Positions 26,519 to 34,935 of a stretch of DNA of 64,000 nt are shown in pieces. Below the pieces are notes generated by a model. The model had not been told where the DNA came from, did no database searches, and worked only from the letters and a program-made list of their open reading frames with translations. Source of the DNA: Roseomonas sp. OT10 (GTDB taxonomy: Bacteria; Pseudomonadota; Alphaproteobacteria; Acetobacterales; Acetobacteraceae). Location of the stretch: NCBI RefSeq assembly GCF_020991085.1, contig NZ_CP087719.1:2066001-2130000 (forward strand), given 5' to 3'. The stretch's first letter is position 1, and every line of letters starts with the position of its first letter. The translations under genes were made by a program, and so were the position numbers.

Positions 26519-27894
26519 CCGCCTCCCGCGGCCAGGCCATCGCGGCCATCCTGCTCGCCGGCCTGCTGCTGATCTGGCCGGCCTTCGCCAACCGCTACCC
26601 GCTGCTGTTCAGCGACAGCGGCGCCTTCCTGCACCAGACGACCGGGCCGCTGATGATCTGGGACAAGCCCTGGATCTACGGCCCGATGCTGCACGCCTTC
26701 CACTGGGGCGTCAGCCTGTGGCCGCCGGTGATCGCGCAGGGCCTGATGCTGTCGCACCTTCTCTGGCTGACGCAGCGGGCGGCCCTGGGCGAGGCGCAGC
26801 CGGCGCGGCACCTGCTGCTCTGCGCCGCGACGGCGCTGCTCACCACCGCGCCCTGGTCGGCGGCGATGCTGATGCCGGACATCCTGGCACCGGTGACGGT
26901 GCTGGGCATCTACCTGCTCGGACTGGCGCGGGACTCCCTCTCGCGCGGCGAGGCCGCCTGGGTCGCGCTGCTGACCCTGCTGGCCATCGCGTCGCACCTG
27001 TCGCACTTGCCGCTGGCGGCGGCGCTGGTGGTGCTCGTGATGCTGCTCGCGCGCTCCTGGCGGCCGGCGCTGCGTGCCGCGCTGCCGCTCGCGGGCGCGG
27101 TCGTGCTGTTGCTGGCGACCAATGCCGTGGGCCATGGCCGCCTCGCCCTCTCGCCGCATGGCGCGACCTTCCTGCTGGCGCGGCTGGTGGCGAACGGCAC
27201 GGCGGCGCGGACGATCGAGGCACGTTGCCCGGATTCGGGTTGGTATCTCTGCGCCTGGGCGGGGCGGCTGCCGACCGACAGCGACGTCTTCCTCTGGGAA
27301 CCCGACAGCCCGGTGAACATGGATGCAGAGGGACGCTCGCGCTTCCTCGGCGGTGCGCTGCTCTCCGGCGAGGCACGGGAGATCGTGGCGGAGACGCTGC
27401 GGCGCGAGCCGCTGCGCGTCGCGCTGGACGGCCTGCGCGATGCCGCGCGGCAACTGTTCATGGCGGAGGCGGGGGATACGCTCTCGCGCTACGCCCTGGG
27501 CGGATCGGTGCCGCCGCGCCTCGCGGAAGGCTTCCGGCCCGGCGAGGGCGCGGCCTATACCGCCTCCGCGCAGGTGCGCGACGCGCTGGCGCCGGTGGCG
27601 GAGCCCTTCCGCTGGCCGCACCGCCTGGTCCTGGTGGCCGGTGCGCTGGCGTTGCTCGGGCTGTGGTGGACGGAGCGCGCCCAGCCCCGCCGGCTCGGCC
27701 TGATCCTTTGCGTGCTGGTCGGCATCACCGCCAACGCCGTGGCGACCGGCGCGCTCTCCGGCCCGCATGATCGCTACCAGGCGCGGATCGCCTGGCTGAT
27801 GCCCTTCGTGGCGATGCTGCTGCTGCCGCTGCCGAAGCCCCGCCGGCATCTGCGTCGGCAGGCACGGCCGCCCGAGGGTTATCCGGGGCTCTGA
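26506..27894 (+). CDS. Polytopic membrane protein of unknown function (462 aa)
   Basis: It starts with TTG 26506, overlapping the end of moaE by 13 nt. About ten hydrophobic helices. The first external loop (FANRYPLLFSDSGAFLHQTTGP..WDKPWIYGPMLHAFHWGVSLWPP) contains SDSGAF and WIYGP, recalling loop patterns of membrane glycosyltransferases (GT-C-like), but no family is recognised. A soluble part (about 235-350) has cysteines (ARCPDSGWYLCAWAGRLP). The C-terminus is basic (PKPRRHLRRQARP). Co-translation with moaE is likely from the overlap, although a functional link to molybdopterin is not evident. Confidence 0.75.
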   Translation: MVPLTASRGQAIAAILLAGLLLIWPAFANRYPLLFSDSGAFLHQTTGPLMIWDKPWIYGPMLHAFHWGVSLWPPVIAQGLMLSHLLWLTQRAALGEAQPARHLLLCAATALLTTAPWSAAMLMPDILAPVTVLGIYLLGLARDSLSRGEAAWVALLTLLAIASHLSHLPLAAALVVLVMLLARSWRPALRAALPLAGAVVLLLATNAVGHGRLALSPHGATFLLARLVANGTAARTIEARCPDSGWYLCAWAGRLPTDSDVFLWEPDSPVNMDAEGRSRFLGGALLSGEAREIVAETLRREPLRVALDGLRDAARQLFMAEAGDTLSRYALGGSVPPRLAEGFRPGEGAAYTASAQVRDALAPVAEPFRWPHRLVLVAGALALLGLWWTERAQPRRLGLILCVLVGITANAVATGALSGPHDRYQARIAWLMPFVAMLLLPLPKPRRHLRRQARPPEGYPGL

Positions 27895-28511
27895 TACGGA
27901 CGGCGGGAAGCCTTGATCCGTGCCGGCGTGGGGTGCACGCGTGGCCCGGGGGCAAGGCTCTGCCTCGCCCCCGATACCCCCACTCCGCCAGGACCCTGCG
28001 GGCCCTGGACCCGATCAGCGCTGCCGCGGGACAGCCGGACACGGGGTCACGGCGCCGAGGAGCCATGCTCCTCGGCGGGTACGGTGTCCGCGCTTGCTGA
28101 CGCCTTCTGAGTTTTCAGAGTCCCGCCTGTCCGTGCTCCGTCAGGGTTCAGCCCAGAGGCTGATGCCTACCGCGTAGAACCAACTCCCAGCGGGGCCCGG
28201 GGCCCGGGGCCCGCTTGTGGCCCCGGCAGGGGAGGGCTTGGGACGGGGATCGACGCACCGCGTCGATGCCGCAGGCCGGCGTCCCCTTCCGGTCCGCCGC
28301 CGGAACACGACAGCGCGGAGGGCCACGCCCCGCCGCCGGTATGAGACCGGGCTCGCCGGATTTCCTGGCGGCGCGATACGGCGTACGGCCATGATGCGCC
28401 TGGCCGGCATGCCTCCTGCATTGCGCGGCGCGTCGCACCGGTCCTCCGCCCGCCCCGGGCCCGATGCGACCCTTGCCATCGCGGGCGCGGCACCGGGAGC
28501 CTGGGATACGC
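27895..28511. other. Gene-free 617-bp region with a long hairpin and GGGGCCC repeats
   Basis: No ORF here has a convincing ribosome site or protein-like composition. It contains a strong hairpin (CGCCGAGGAGC at 28053-28063 facing GCTCCTCGGCG at 28067-28077, loop CAT) nested inside an outer pair CGGACAC (28036-28042)/GTGTCCG (28084-28090). It also has three tandem GGGGCCC units near 28192-28213, and a CGACGC/GCGTCG hairpin at 28252-28266. It could end the moaDE transcript, encode a small RNA, or be the leader of the next gene. Confidence 0.4.
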
Positions 28512-30098
28512 ATGGATCGACGCAGCGTGTTGAAGGGCGTGGGCCTGGCGGCGGCCACGCTGGCAGCGCCCGCGCAGGTGCGGGCGCAGCGGCAGACGAC
28601 GCTGCGCTTCATTCCGCAGATCGACCTTGTCTACCTCGATCCGGTCTACACCACGCCCTACGTCACCCGGAATCACGGCTTCCTGGTCTGGGACACGCTC
28701 TACGGCGTGGACAGCAGCTTCAAGGCCCAGCCGCAGATGGTGGAGGGCCATACCGTCGAGGCGGACGGGACGCTGTGGAACCTGAAGCTCCGCGACGGTC
28801 TGCTCTGGCATGACGGCGAGAAGGTGCTGGCGCGCGACTGCGTCGCCAGCATTCGCCGCTGGGCGAGGCGCGATCCCTTCGGCGGCACGCTGCTCGCCAC
28901 CACGGACGAGCTGAGCGCGCCGGACGACCGCACCATCCGCTTCCGGCTCAAGCGCCCCTTCCCGCTGCTGCCGGATGCGCTGGGCAAGGTCCCCTCCCCC
29001 TTCTGCGCGATGATGCCGGAGCGGATCGCCAACACCGACCCCTTCCAGCAGATCACCGAGATCGTCGGCAGCGGGCCCTTCCGCTTCCTGTCCAGCGAGC
29101 GCGTGCCGGGCGCGCGCAACGTCTATGCGAAGTTCGAGAAGTACAAGCCACGCGAGGGCGGGACGCCCGACTGGACCGCCGGGCCGAAGGTCGTCCACTA
29201 CGACCGCGTGGAATGGACCACCATGCCGGATGTCAGCACCGGCACGGCGGCGCTCCAGGCGGGCGAGCAGGACTGGATGGAATACGCCAACCACGAGATG
29301 CTCGGCCTGCTCCGCCGCGCGCGCGGCGTGAAGGTGGACGTGCTCGACCCCACCGGGATGGTGACGATGCTGCGGGTGAACCACCTGCAGCCGCCCTTCA
29401 ACAACCCCGCGATCCGCCGCGCCCTGTGGCCCGGCCTCGACCAGCCGAGCTACATGCAGGCGCTGGTGGGCAGCGACACCGCGCTCTACCAGACGCCGCT
29501 CGGCTACTTCGCCCCCGGCACGCCGATGGCGAGCGAGGTCGGCTTCGACCGGCTCACCACGCCGCGCGACATGGGCAAGGTGCGGCAGGCGCTGAAGGAG
29601 GCAGGCTACAACAACGAGAAGGTCGTGCTGATGGTGCCGGCCGATTCCGCCTCGCTGAAGTCCCAGGGCGACGTGGCGGCGGACATGCTGAAGCAGGCCG
29701 GCATGAACGTGGACTACCTGGCGCTGGACTGGGGCACCATGCTGACCCGGCGCAACCGCAAGGACGCGGCGGAAGCCGGCGGCTGGAACGCCTTCGTCAC
29801 CAGTTGGGCGGGGACGGACTGGCTGAACCCCGCCGTGCACATCGCCCTGCGCGGCACGGGCGAGGCGGGCTACGCCGGCTGGTCCTCTTCGCCGCGCACG
29901 GAGGCGCTGCGCGACGCCTGGTTCACCGCACCGGATCTCGCGGCGCAGCAGGCGATCTGCCGCGACATCCAGGCCACCGCCTTCGAGGAGGTGCCGTTCT
30001 ACCCGCTCGGCAAGTACATCCAGCCGACGGCGTACCGGACCAGCATCACCGGCGTGCTGAAGGGCATCCCGATGTTCTGGAACGTGCGCCCGGCCTGA
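28512..30098 (+). CDS. ABC transporter substrate-binding protein, family 5 (paralogue)
   Basis: 528 aa. The Tat-like signal MDRRSVLKGVGLAAATLAAPAQVRA is followed by the family-5 core: YLDPVYTTPYVTRNHGFLVWDTLYG, GLLWHDGEKVLARDCVASIRRW, MNVDYLALDWGTMLTRRNRK. It is paralogous to the product of 18186-19763 along its full length. ATG 28512 gives a clean signal peptide. No permease or ATPase is adjacent, and it appears to be a single gene converging on cfa. Probably a soluble periplasmic receptor sharing a transporter encoded elsewhere. Confidence 0.92.
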   Translation: MDRRSVLKGVGLAAATLAAPAQVRAQRQTTLRFIPQIDLVYLDPVYTTPYVTRNHGFLVWDTLYGVDSSFKAQPQMVEGHTVEADGTLWNLKLRDGLLWHDGEKVLARDCVASIRRWARRDPFGGTLLATTDELSAPDDRTIRFRLKRPFPLLPDALGKVPSPFCAMMPERIANTDPFQQITEIVGSGPFRFLSSERVPGARNVYAKFEKYKPREGGTPDWTAGPKVVHYDRVEWTTMPDVSTGTAALQAGEQDWMEYANHEMLGLLRRARGVKVDVLDPTGMVTMLRVNHLQPPFNNPAIRRALWPGLDQPSYMQALVGSDTALYQTPLGYFAPGTPMASEVGFDRLTTPRDMGKVRQALKEAGYNNEKVVLMVPADSASLKSQGDVAADMLKQAGMNVDYLALDWGTMLTRRNRKDAAEAGGWNAFVTSWAGTDWLNPAVHIALRGTGEAGYAGWSSSPRTEALRDAWFTAPDLAAQQAICRDIQATAFEEVPFYPLGKYIQPTAYRTSITGVLKGIPMFWNVRPA

Positions 30099-30110
30099 CC
30101 GGGGGCCTGA

Positions 30111-30139
30111 CCGCGGGGAGGCGCGCCCGCCGCCCGCGG
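30111..30139. terminator. Hairpin between convergent genes
   Basis: CCGCGGG (30111-30117) faces CCCGCGG (30133-30139) in the 49-bp gap between the convergent binding-protein and cfa genes. It could serve as a two-way terminator, but no U-tract is seen on either strand. Confidence 0.35.
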
Positions 30140-30147
30140 GCTGCCGG

Positions 30148-31455
30148 TCACCGGTACAGGTCGCCGCGCGTCGGCGGCAGCCCGCTGGGTCCTCGTGCCC
30201 GCTTCGAGGACAGGGTCTGGAAGATCCCGACGCTGCCGCGCTCGAAGGCGAGCGCGCAGCCGGCGAGGTAGAGCAGCCACAGCCGCGTCCTGGCCGCGCC
30301 GACCTCCTCTTCGGCCGCCTCGCGCCGGGCGTAGAGCCGCTCCGTCCAGAGGCGGCAGGTGCGGCCGTAATGCTCGCGCCAGCCCTCGACGTCGTGCACC
30401 TCGAAGCCATGCCGCTCCAGGTTCGTCAGGGAGAGGCCGATGTAGTCCAGCTCGCCGCCGGGAAAGACGTAGCGGGTCAGCGCGGCGAATTCCGGCCGCT
30501 TGCGCCGGAAGGTGCGGAGGTCCTTCTTCGCCGGCCGGGCAATGGCGTGGTTGAGAAGGAGGCCCCGCGGCCGCAGCAGGCGGCGCATCGTCGCGAAGTA
30601 GGCGGCGTGGTTGTCGAGCCCCACATGCTCGAACATGCCGATCGAGGCGATCTTGTCGTACTCGCCGGACAGATCCTTGTAGTCCTTCAACTCCAGCATG
30701 ACCCGGTCCTGCAGGCCGAGGCGGGCGACCTTCTCGCGGGCGAAGTCGAGCTGCGCCTGGGACAGGGTGACGCCGTGGGCCAGGACCCCGAAATGCTGCG
30801 CGGCATGGCAGACGAGTCCGCCCCAGCCGCAGCCGATGTCGAGGAACCGTTCGCCGGGCCGCAGCCGCAGCTTGCGGCAGGTCATCTCCAGCTTCGCCCG
30901 CTGCGCGTCGTCCAGGCTGGCGTCCCAGTCGGGGAAATAGGCGCAGGAATAGACCATCTCCGGATCGAGGAAGAGGCCGTAGAAGGCGTTGGACAGGTCG
31001 TAGTGGAACTGGACGAGGGCCTTGTTGTCGCGGCCCCTGGCATCCTTCGCGGCGTCCACCCCGGCATAGGCATGGCTTCCGGCGGCGCCGGCCCTGCCGC
31101 GGAACAGGAAGGGCAGCAGCGCGCCGAGCACCAGCCGCTTGTCCAGGCGCCGCGCCAGCCCCCGGCGTTGCAGGGCGCCACGCCGCGCCGCCAGATCCAG
31201 CAGCGTCCCGCCCTCGATCGAGAGATCGCCGTCGGCGACCAACTCGATGACGGTGGCGAGCCGGGGGCGCCGGACCAGACGCGTCACCGCCTCCGGGCTG
31301 TTCAGCGCCAGCATCACGCCGCCCGCCGGCACGGCCTCGGGCGGCACGACCTCGCCGTTCCAGAGCCGCACCGGGACGCCGGGCCGGAGCGTCTCCCACA
31401 GATGGGTGAGCAGGCGGCGCGCCGCGTCGAGCCGTCGGTCCGGACCGTGGCGCAC
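30148..31455 (-). CDS. cfa: Cyclopropane-fatty-acyl-phospholipid synthase
   Basis: 435 aa from GTG 31455. It transfers a methylene from SAM to cis double bonds of membrane phospholipids, usually in stationary phase or acid stress. An N-terminal lipid-binding part is followed by HYDLSNAFYGLFLDPEMVYSCAYF, the SAM motif FLDIGCGWGGL, GVTLSQAQLDFA, IASIGMFEHVG and YVFPGGELDYIG, all typical. The C-terminal WREHYGRTCRLWTERLYARREA is standard. The start lies 11 nt past the M20 peptidase stop, so the two are probably co-transcribed. GTG 31455 fits the family start better than the longer frame. Confidence 0.93.
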   Translation of the reverse strand: MRHGPDRRLDAARRLLTHLWETLRPGVPVRLWNGEVVPPEAVPAGGVMLALNSPEAVTRLVRRPRLATVIELVADGDLSIEGGTLLDLAARRGALQRRGLARRLDKRLVLGALLPFLFRGRAGAAGSHAYAGVDAAKDARGRDNKALVQFHYDLSNAFYGLFLDPEMVYSCAYFPDWDASLDDAQRAKLEMTCRKLRLRPGERFLDIGCGWGGLVCHAAQHFGVLAHGVTLSQAQLDFAREKVARLGLQDRVMLELKDYKDLSGEYDKIASIGMFEHVGLDNHAAYFATMRRLLRPRGLLLNHAIARPAKKDLRTFRRKRPEFAALTRYVFPGGELDYIGLSLTNLERHGFEVHDVEGWREHYGRTCRLWTERLYARREAAEEEVGAARTRLWLLYLAGCALAFERGSVGIFQTLSSKRARGPSGLPPTRGDLYR

Positions 31456-31466
31456 CGCCAGCCGTC

Positions 31467-32750
31467 TCAGATCGGCCGGGTGCCGCACCAGTCCGCGATG
31501 AAGCCCGCCAGCACCAGCGTGGTGCGCTTCAGGCTGGCGAGGTCCACCCGCTCGTCGAAGGCATGCGCGCCCTCGCCGCCCGGTCCGTAGCAAAGGGCCT
31601 TCACGTTGTAGTACAGGTCGTAGAAGCGGGTGTCGTTCACGCCCGTACCCAGCCGCGCCTGCATCGGCTCGCCCAGCACCGCCTCATGCGCCTGGCCGAG
31701 CACGGCCTCGGCCTCGCTGCCCGGCTCCAGCACATGGCCATCCGCCTGGAAGCCGTTCCAGATCACCTCCGGCGGGTTGTTGGCGAGGAAGTTGTCCGCC
31801 CGGGCCGCCGCCATGACCGCCTCCGTGAGCTCGCGCCGCGCCTCCTCCAATGAGGTGCCGGGCAGCAGGCCGATGCGGCAGTCCACCTCGCACCAGGCGG
31901 GGGTGGAGCTGCCCCAGTCGCCGCCGCGGATCACGCCCGGGTTGAACTTCACCGGGTTGGCGATCTCCTTGAACCAGGGGTGCGACTTCGCGCGCTCATT
32001 GATCTTCGCCGTCAGGGCATAGACCGCCTGGATCAGCGTATAGGCGGACATGATGGCGTTGCTGCCGGTCTGGGCGCGCGCCACGTGGACGGGCACGCCG
32101 CGCACGCGCAGGCGGAACCACATCACCCCGACCGCCGCCCGGCCGATGGTGTTGCCGGTCGGCTCCGGGATCAGGCAGGCCTCGGCGCGGTAGCCGCGCG
32201 CGAGGGTGGAAAGCGCGCCGTTGCCGGTGCACTCCTCCTCCGTCACCGTCTGGACATAGACATCCGCGGCGGGGGCGAGGCCGGCCGTCCGCAGCGCATC
32301 CATCGCGAAGACCATCGCGGCCACGCCCTGCTTCATGTCGTGCGCGCCGCGGCCGTTCATGAAGCCGTCCTTCACCACCGGGTCGAAGGGCGGGTAGGTC
32401 CACATGTCCTCGGGCCCGGGGGGGACCACGTCGACATGACCCTGCAGGATCAGGCTGCGGCCCTCGGGCTTCGGCGCGCGCACGGTCGCCACCACCTGCA
32501 CGGCCCGGGTGTAGTCGGTGTCCATCACGGGGGAGAAGCCGGGCAGGCCCTCCATGCTCACCTCGGCCAGGGTGTAGCGGTCCACGTCCCAGCCGCGCTT
32601 CGCGAACTCCCGGGCGATCCAGTCCTGGCAGGGCGCCTCGCGGCCGCGCAGGCTGGGGAAGCGGACGAGCTCCTGCAACCAGGCGACCTCCCTGTCCCAG
32701 TTCGCGTCGATCGCAGCTTCCAGGCGCTTGAGCAGGGCGGGATCAGGCAT
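31467..32750 (-). CDS. M20 family metallopeptidase (ArgE/DapE-like deacylase)
   Basis: 427 aa. Zinc-site motifs: LQGHVDVVPPG (His, Asp), GRGAHDMKQG (Asp), VTEEECTGNGA (catalytic Glu and metal Glu), LIPEPTGNTIG and a late AHAFDERVD (His). The dimerisation domain sits in the middle (GVMWFRLRVRGVPVHVARAQTGSNAI). It resembles acetylornithine deacetylase and related N-acyl-amino-acid hydrolases. ATG 32750 has GGAG six bases upstream. Genome context (cfa downstream) does not reveal the substrate, so ArgE should not be assumed. Confidence 0.92.
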   Translation of the reverse strand: MPDPALLKRLEAAIDANWDREVAWLQELVRFPSLRGREAPCQDWIAREFAKRGWDVDRYTLAEVSMEGLPGFSPVMDTDYTRAVQVVATVRAPKPEGRSLILQGHVDVVPPGPEDMWTYPPFDPVVKDGFMNGRGAHDMKQGVAAMVFAMDALRTAGLAPAADVYVQTVTEEECTGNGALSTLARGYRAEACLIPEPTGNTIGRAAVGVMWFRLRVRGVPVHVARAQTGSNAIMSAYTLIQAVYALTAKINERAKSHPWFKEIANPVKFNPGVIRGGDWGSSTPAWCEVDCRIGLLPGTSLEEARRELTEAVMAAARADNFLANNPPEVIWNGFQADGHVLEPGSEAEAVLGQAHEAVLGEPMQARLGTGVNDTRFYDLYYNVKALCYGPGGEGAHAFDERVDLASLKRTTLVLAGFIADWCGTRPI

Positions 32751-32955
32751 CTCGGTCTCCGGGGTGGGTGCGGGAGCATGACTCCGCCACACGCCGGGGG
32801 CCAAGCACGTCGCGCGCCAGCCGCGACGCGCGGCGTCCCGCAACGGCTCTGCAGCCGGCGAGCCCGCGGCGGAATGGGAGGGCCGGCCCTGAGCCGATCC
32901 CGGCACCCGCCCACACCCTGCGGGGCGCGGCAGGGCATGGCACGGTCTTGGTCCG

Positions 32956-33180
32956 CTACTTGCCGGCGAACTGCACCAGCTGGGCCATCGACTGGGCCAG
33001 GACGAAGTACTTGTTGCGGCCGAGATCGCCGATCGTCTTGATGCCGAACGCCTTCTTCAGCGCCTCGCCATCCGCCTCGCTGACGCCCTGGATCGCCGAG
33101 ACCGGCAGATCCAGGAGCTTGGAGAGCGGCGTCTGCTCATGCGCCTTGTCGAGGAAGTCGGTGAGATCCAGGCTTGCCAC
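32956..33180 (-). CDS. Small helix-hairpin-helix-like protein (74 aa)
   Basis: Starts with GTG 33180 behind a strong ribosome site (GGAGGAG, about 6 nt spacing). The sequence has LSKLLDLPVSAIQGVSEADGEALKKAFGIKTIGDLG, a pattern like one helix-hairpin-helix (GVSEADGEALKKAFGI..IGDL) as found at the ends of repair or ribosomal proteins, here alone. It may bind nucleic acid or act as a small adaptor; no function is known. It stands alone between the M20 peptidase (206 bp) and the aminotransferase (198 bp). Confidence 0.7.
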   Translation of the reverse strand: MASLDLTDFLDKAHEQTPLSKLLDLPVSAIQGVSEADGEALKKAFGIKTIGDLGRNKYFVLAQSMAQLVQFAGK

Positions 33181-33318
33181 AGGGGACTCCTCCACCCTTG
33201 TTGTGGGGGAGTAAGGGCCCCGTGCCGCGAGGGATGCAAGGATTTGCTGCTGTGCCCGTCCGGCCGGGGGAACGCGGAGGCGGGGCCGCACCGATGGCAC
33301 GGCCCGCCCTTCCTCCGG

Positions 33319-33375
33319 ACGGGCCCAAACCGCACGGGCCCAAACCGGGCTGGCCGGAGCAGGGCTGGCCGGAGC
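33319..33375. repeat. 15-bp-period tandem imperfect repeats
   Basis: ACGGGCCCAAACCG occurs at 33319-33332 and 33334-33347, then GGGCTGGCCGGAGC at 33347-33360 and 33362-33375, both with a 15-bp period. The block sits just past the stop of the aminotransferase gene (minus strand) and holds no credible gene. Confidence 0.7.
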
Positions 33376-33378
33376 CGG

Positions 33379-34278
33379 TCAGGCCGAAAGGCGGGCGACC
33401 TCGGCCGGGCTCATCCGCACCAGCGCCTCGTAGTCGGCGATCAGGGTCTCGGTGATCCGGGCCGGGGTGTAGCCGTGCTCGCCGATGGCGCGCACCGGCG
33501 TCACCTCGGCCGCGGTGCCGGCCAGGAAGACCTCGCTCGCCTTCGGCAGCTCCTCGGCCCTGATGGTGCGCTCGACGACCTTCATCTGCCGGTTCCGGGC
33601 CAGGCGCATCACCGTGCGGCGGGTGATGCCGTCCAGGAAGCAGACGGGGGTGGGGGTATGCACCTCGCCGTCGAAGACGAAGAAGGCGTTGGCGCCGGTC
33701 GCCTCGGCGACGTCCCCCTTGTGGTCGAGCATCATGGCATCGTCGAAGCCCTCCGCCTCCGCCTGATGCTTGGACAGGGTGCCGATCATGTACAGGCCGG
33801 TGGCCTTGGAGGCGGTCGGCGCCGTGTCCGGGGCCGGACGGCGCCACCGGGCCATGCTCAGGCGGATGCCCTTCATCCGGTTCTCGCCGAACAGGTTCGG
33901 CCAGCCCCAGCAGGCGATGGCGAGGTGGATCCGCGTGTGCTGGGCGGAGACGGCCAGCATCTCCGACCCGCGATAGGCGATGGGGCGGACATAGGCCTCG
34001 GCATGGCCGTTGCGCCGCACCGTCTCGATGCAGGCGGCGTCGATCTCGTCGGCCGTATAGGGGATCTCGAAGCCCAGGAGGCGGCCGGACCGGATCAGCC
34101 GCTCGGTGTGCTCGCGCAGCTTGAAGATATTCCCGGCGTAGCAGCGTTCGCCCTCGAAGACTCCGGATGCATAGTGCAGCCCATGGGTCAGGACATGCGT
34201 CTTCGCCTCCCGCCAGGGGAGGAAGGCGCCATCCATCCAGATCCACCCATCCCGATCGTCGAAGGGCATCACAGCCAT
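33379..34278 (-). CDS. ilvE: Branched-chain amino acid aminotransferase
   Basis: 299 aa class IV PLP enzyme making Leu, Ile and Val from their keto acids. Motifs: IWMDGAFLPWREAKTHVLTHGLHYASGVFEGERCY, the PLP lysine region SKATGLYMIGTLSKHQAEAEGFDDAMMLD, EATGANAFFVFDG and VFLAGTAAEVTPV. ATG 34278 has GGAG nine bases upstream. It reads divergently from the PetP-like gene, sharing an AT-rich 105-bp intergenic region, so co-regulation is plausible. Identification as the BCAA enzyme is firm; D-amino acid activity is a less likely alternative. Confidence 0.92.
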   Translation of the reverse strand: MAVMPFDDRDGWIWMDGAFLPWREAKTHVLTHGLHYASGVFEGERCYAGNIFKLREHTERLIRSGRLLGFEIPYTADEIDAACIETVRRNGHAEAYVRPIAYRGSEMLAVSAQHTRIHLAIACWGWPNLFGENRMKGIRLSMARWRRPAPDTAPTASKATGLYMIGTLSKHQAEAEGFDDAMMLDHKGDVAEATGANAFFVFDGEVHTPTPVCFLDGITRRTVMRLARNRQMKVVERTIRAEELPKASEVFLAGTAAEVTPVRAIGEHGYTPARITETLIADYEALVRMSPAEVARLSA

Positions 34279-34383
34279 GATCGAAAACTCCAAATGGATT
34301 TTTACGAAATAATATTGCTTGATAGGCCGGAGGCTAGACCGATCGCGCATTTTACGTCAACAAAGCTGACCCAACAGGGAGAC

Positions 34384-34935
34384 ATGCCGGCCATGCCCGA
34401 AGGGCCGATTGGTGGCGAGCGCAGGACGCCGGCTCCGACCGGCGGCGCCTCGGCGGGGCGCGAGCACCTGTTCCTCCGCGAGGACGAGCTGCGCCTTGCC
34501 CAGGACCTGCTGTTCTTCGGCTACCGCGACTTCACGGCGGGCGCCGACGCCATCCTGGAGGAGCTGGGGATGGGCCGGGCGCACCACCGCGTGCTGCACT
34601 TCGTCGGGCGGCGTCCGGGCCTGACGGTGGGAGACCTGCTGGCCATCCTGTCCATCACCAAGCAGTCGCTCGGCCGGGTGCTGACCCCGATGATCGAGCA
34701 GGGCTACGTCACCCAGGCGGCGGGCCGGGTGGACCGGCGGCAACGGCTGCTGACCCTGACCGAGCAGGGCTGCATCCTGGAGCGCCGCCTGTTCGAACGG
34801 CAGCGGGAAACGGTGATGCACGCCTACCGCGAGGCCGGGCCGGCCGCGGTGGACGGGTTCCGCCGGGTCATGCGCGGCCTGATGGGGCCGGAGGCGCGGG
34901 CGCAGCTCGACCGGCTGGGGAGCATGCGCCGGTGA
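34384..34935 (+). CDS. petP: MarR-family regulator, PetP-like
   Basis: 183 aa. The HTH is RRPGLTVGDLLAILSITKQSLGRVLTPMIEQGYVTQAAGRVDRRQRLLTLTEQG. Upstream helices LFFGYRDFTAGADAILEELGMGRAHHRVLHFV match the PetP/MarR branch that precedes an OmpR-type regulator in many alphaproteobacteria (petP-petR in Rhodobacter). ATG 34384 has GGGAG close by; ATG 34393 is an alternative. It overlaps the response-regulator gene by 4 nt. The first about 30 residues are polar and variable. The symbol rests on family and gene order. Confidence 0.8.
   Translation: MPAMPEGPIGGERRTPAPTGGASAGREHLFLREDELRLAQDLLFFGYRDFTAGADAILEELGMGRAHHRVLHFVGRRPGLTVGDLLAILSITKQSLGRVLTPMIEQGYVTQAAGRVDRRQRLLTLTEQGCILERRLFERQRETVMHAYREAGPAAVDGFRRVMRGLMGPEARAQLDRLGSMRR

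Noticed and set aside
28192-28213. GGGGCCC tandem units
   Set aside because: Three short units in a GC-rich region; likely simple-sequence drift, noted only within the region feature.
28141-28612. Small minus-strand ORFs in the gene-free region
   Set aside because: No ribosome site, low-complexity Arg/Pro/Gly content, overlapping frames.
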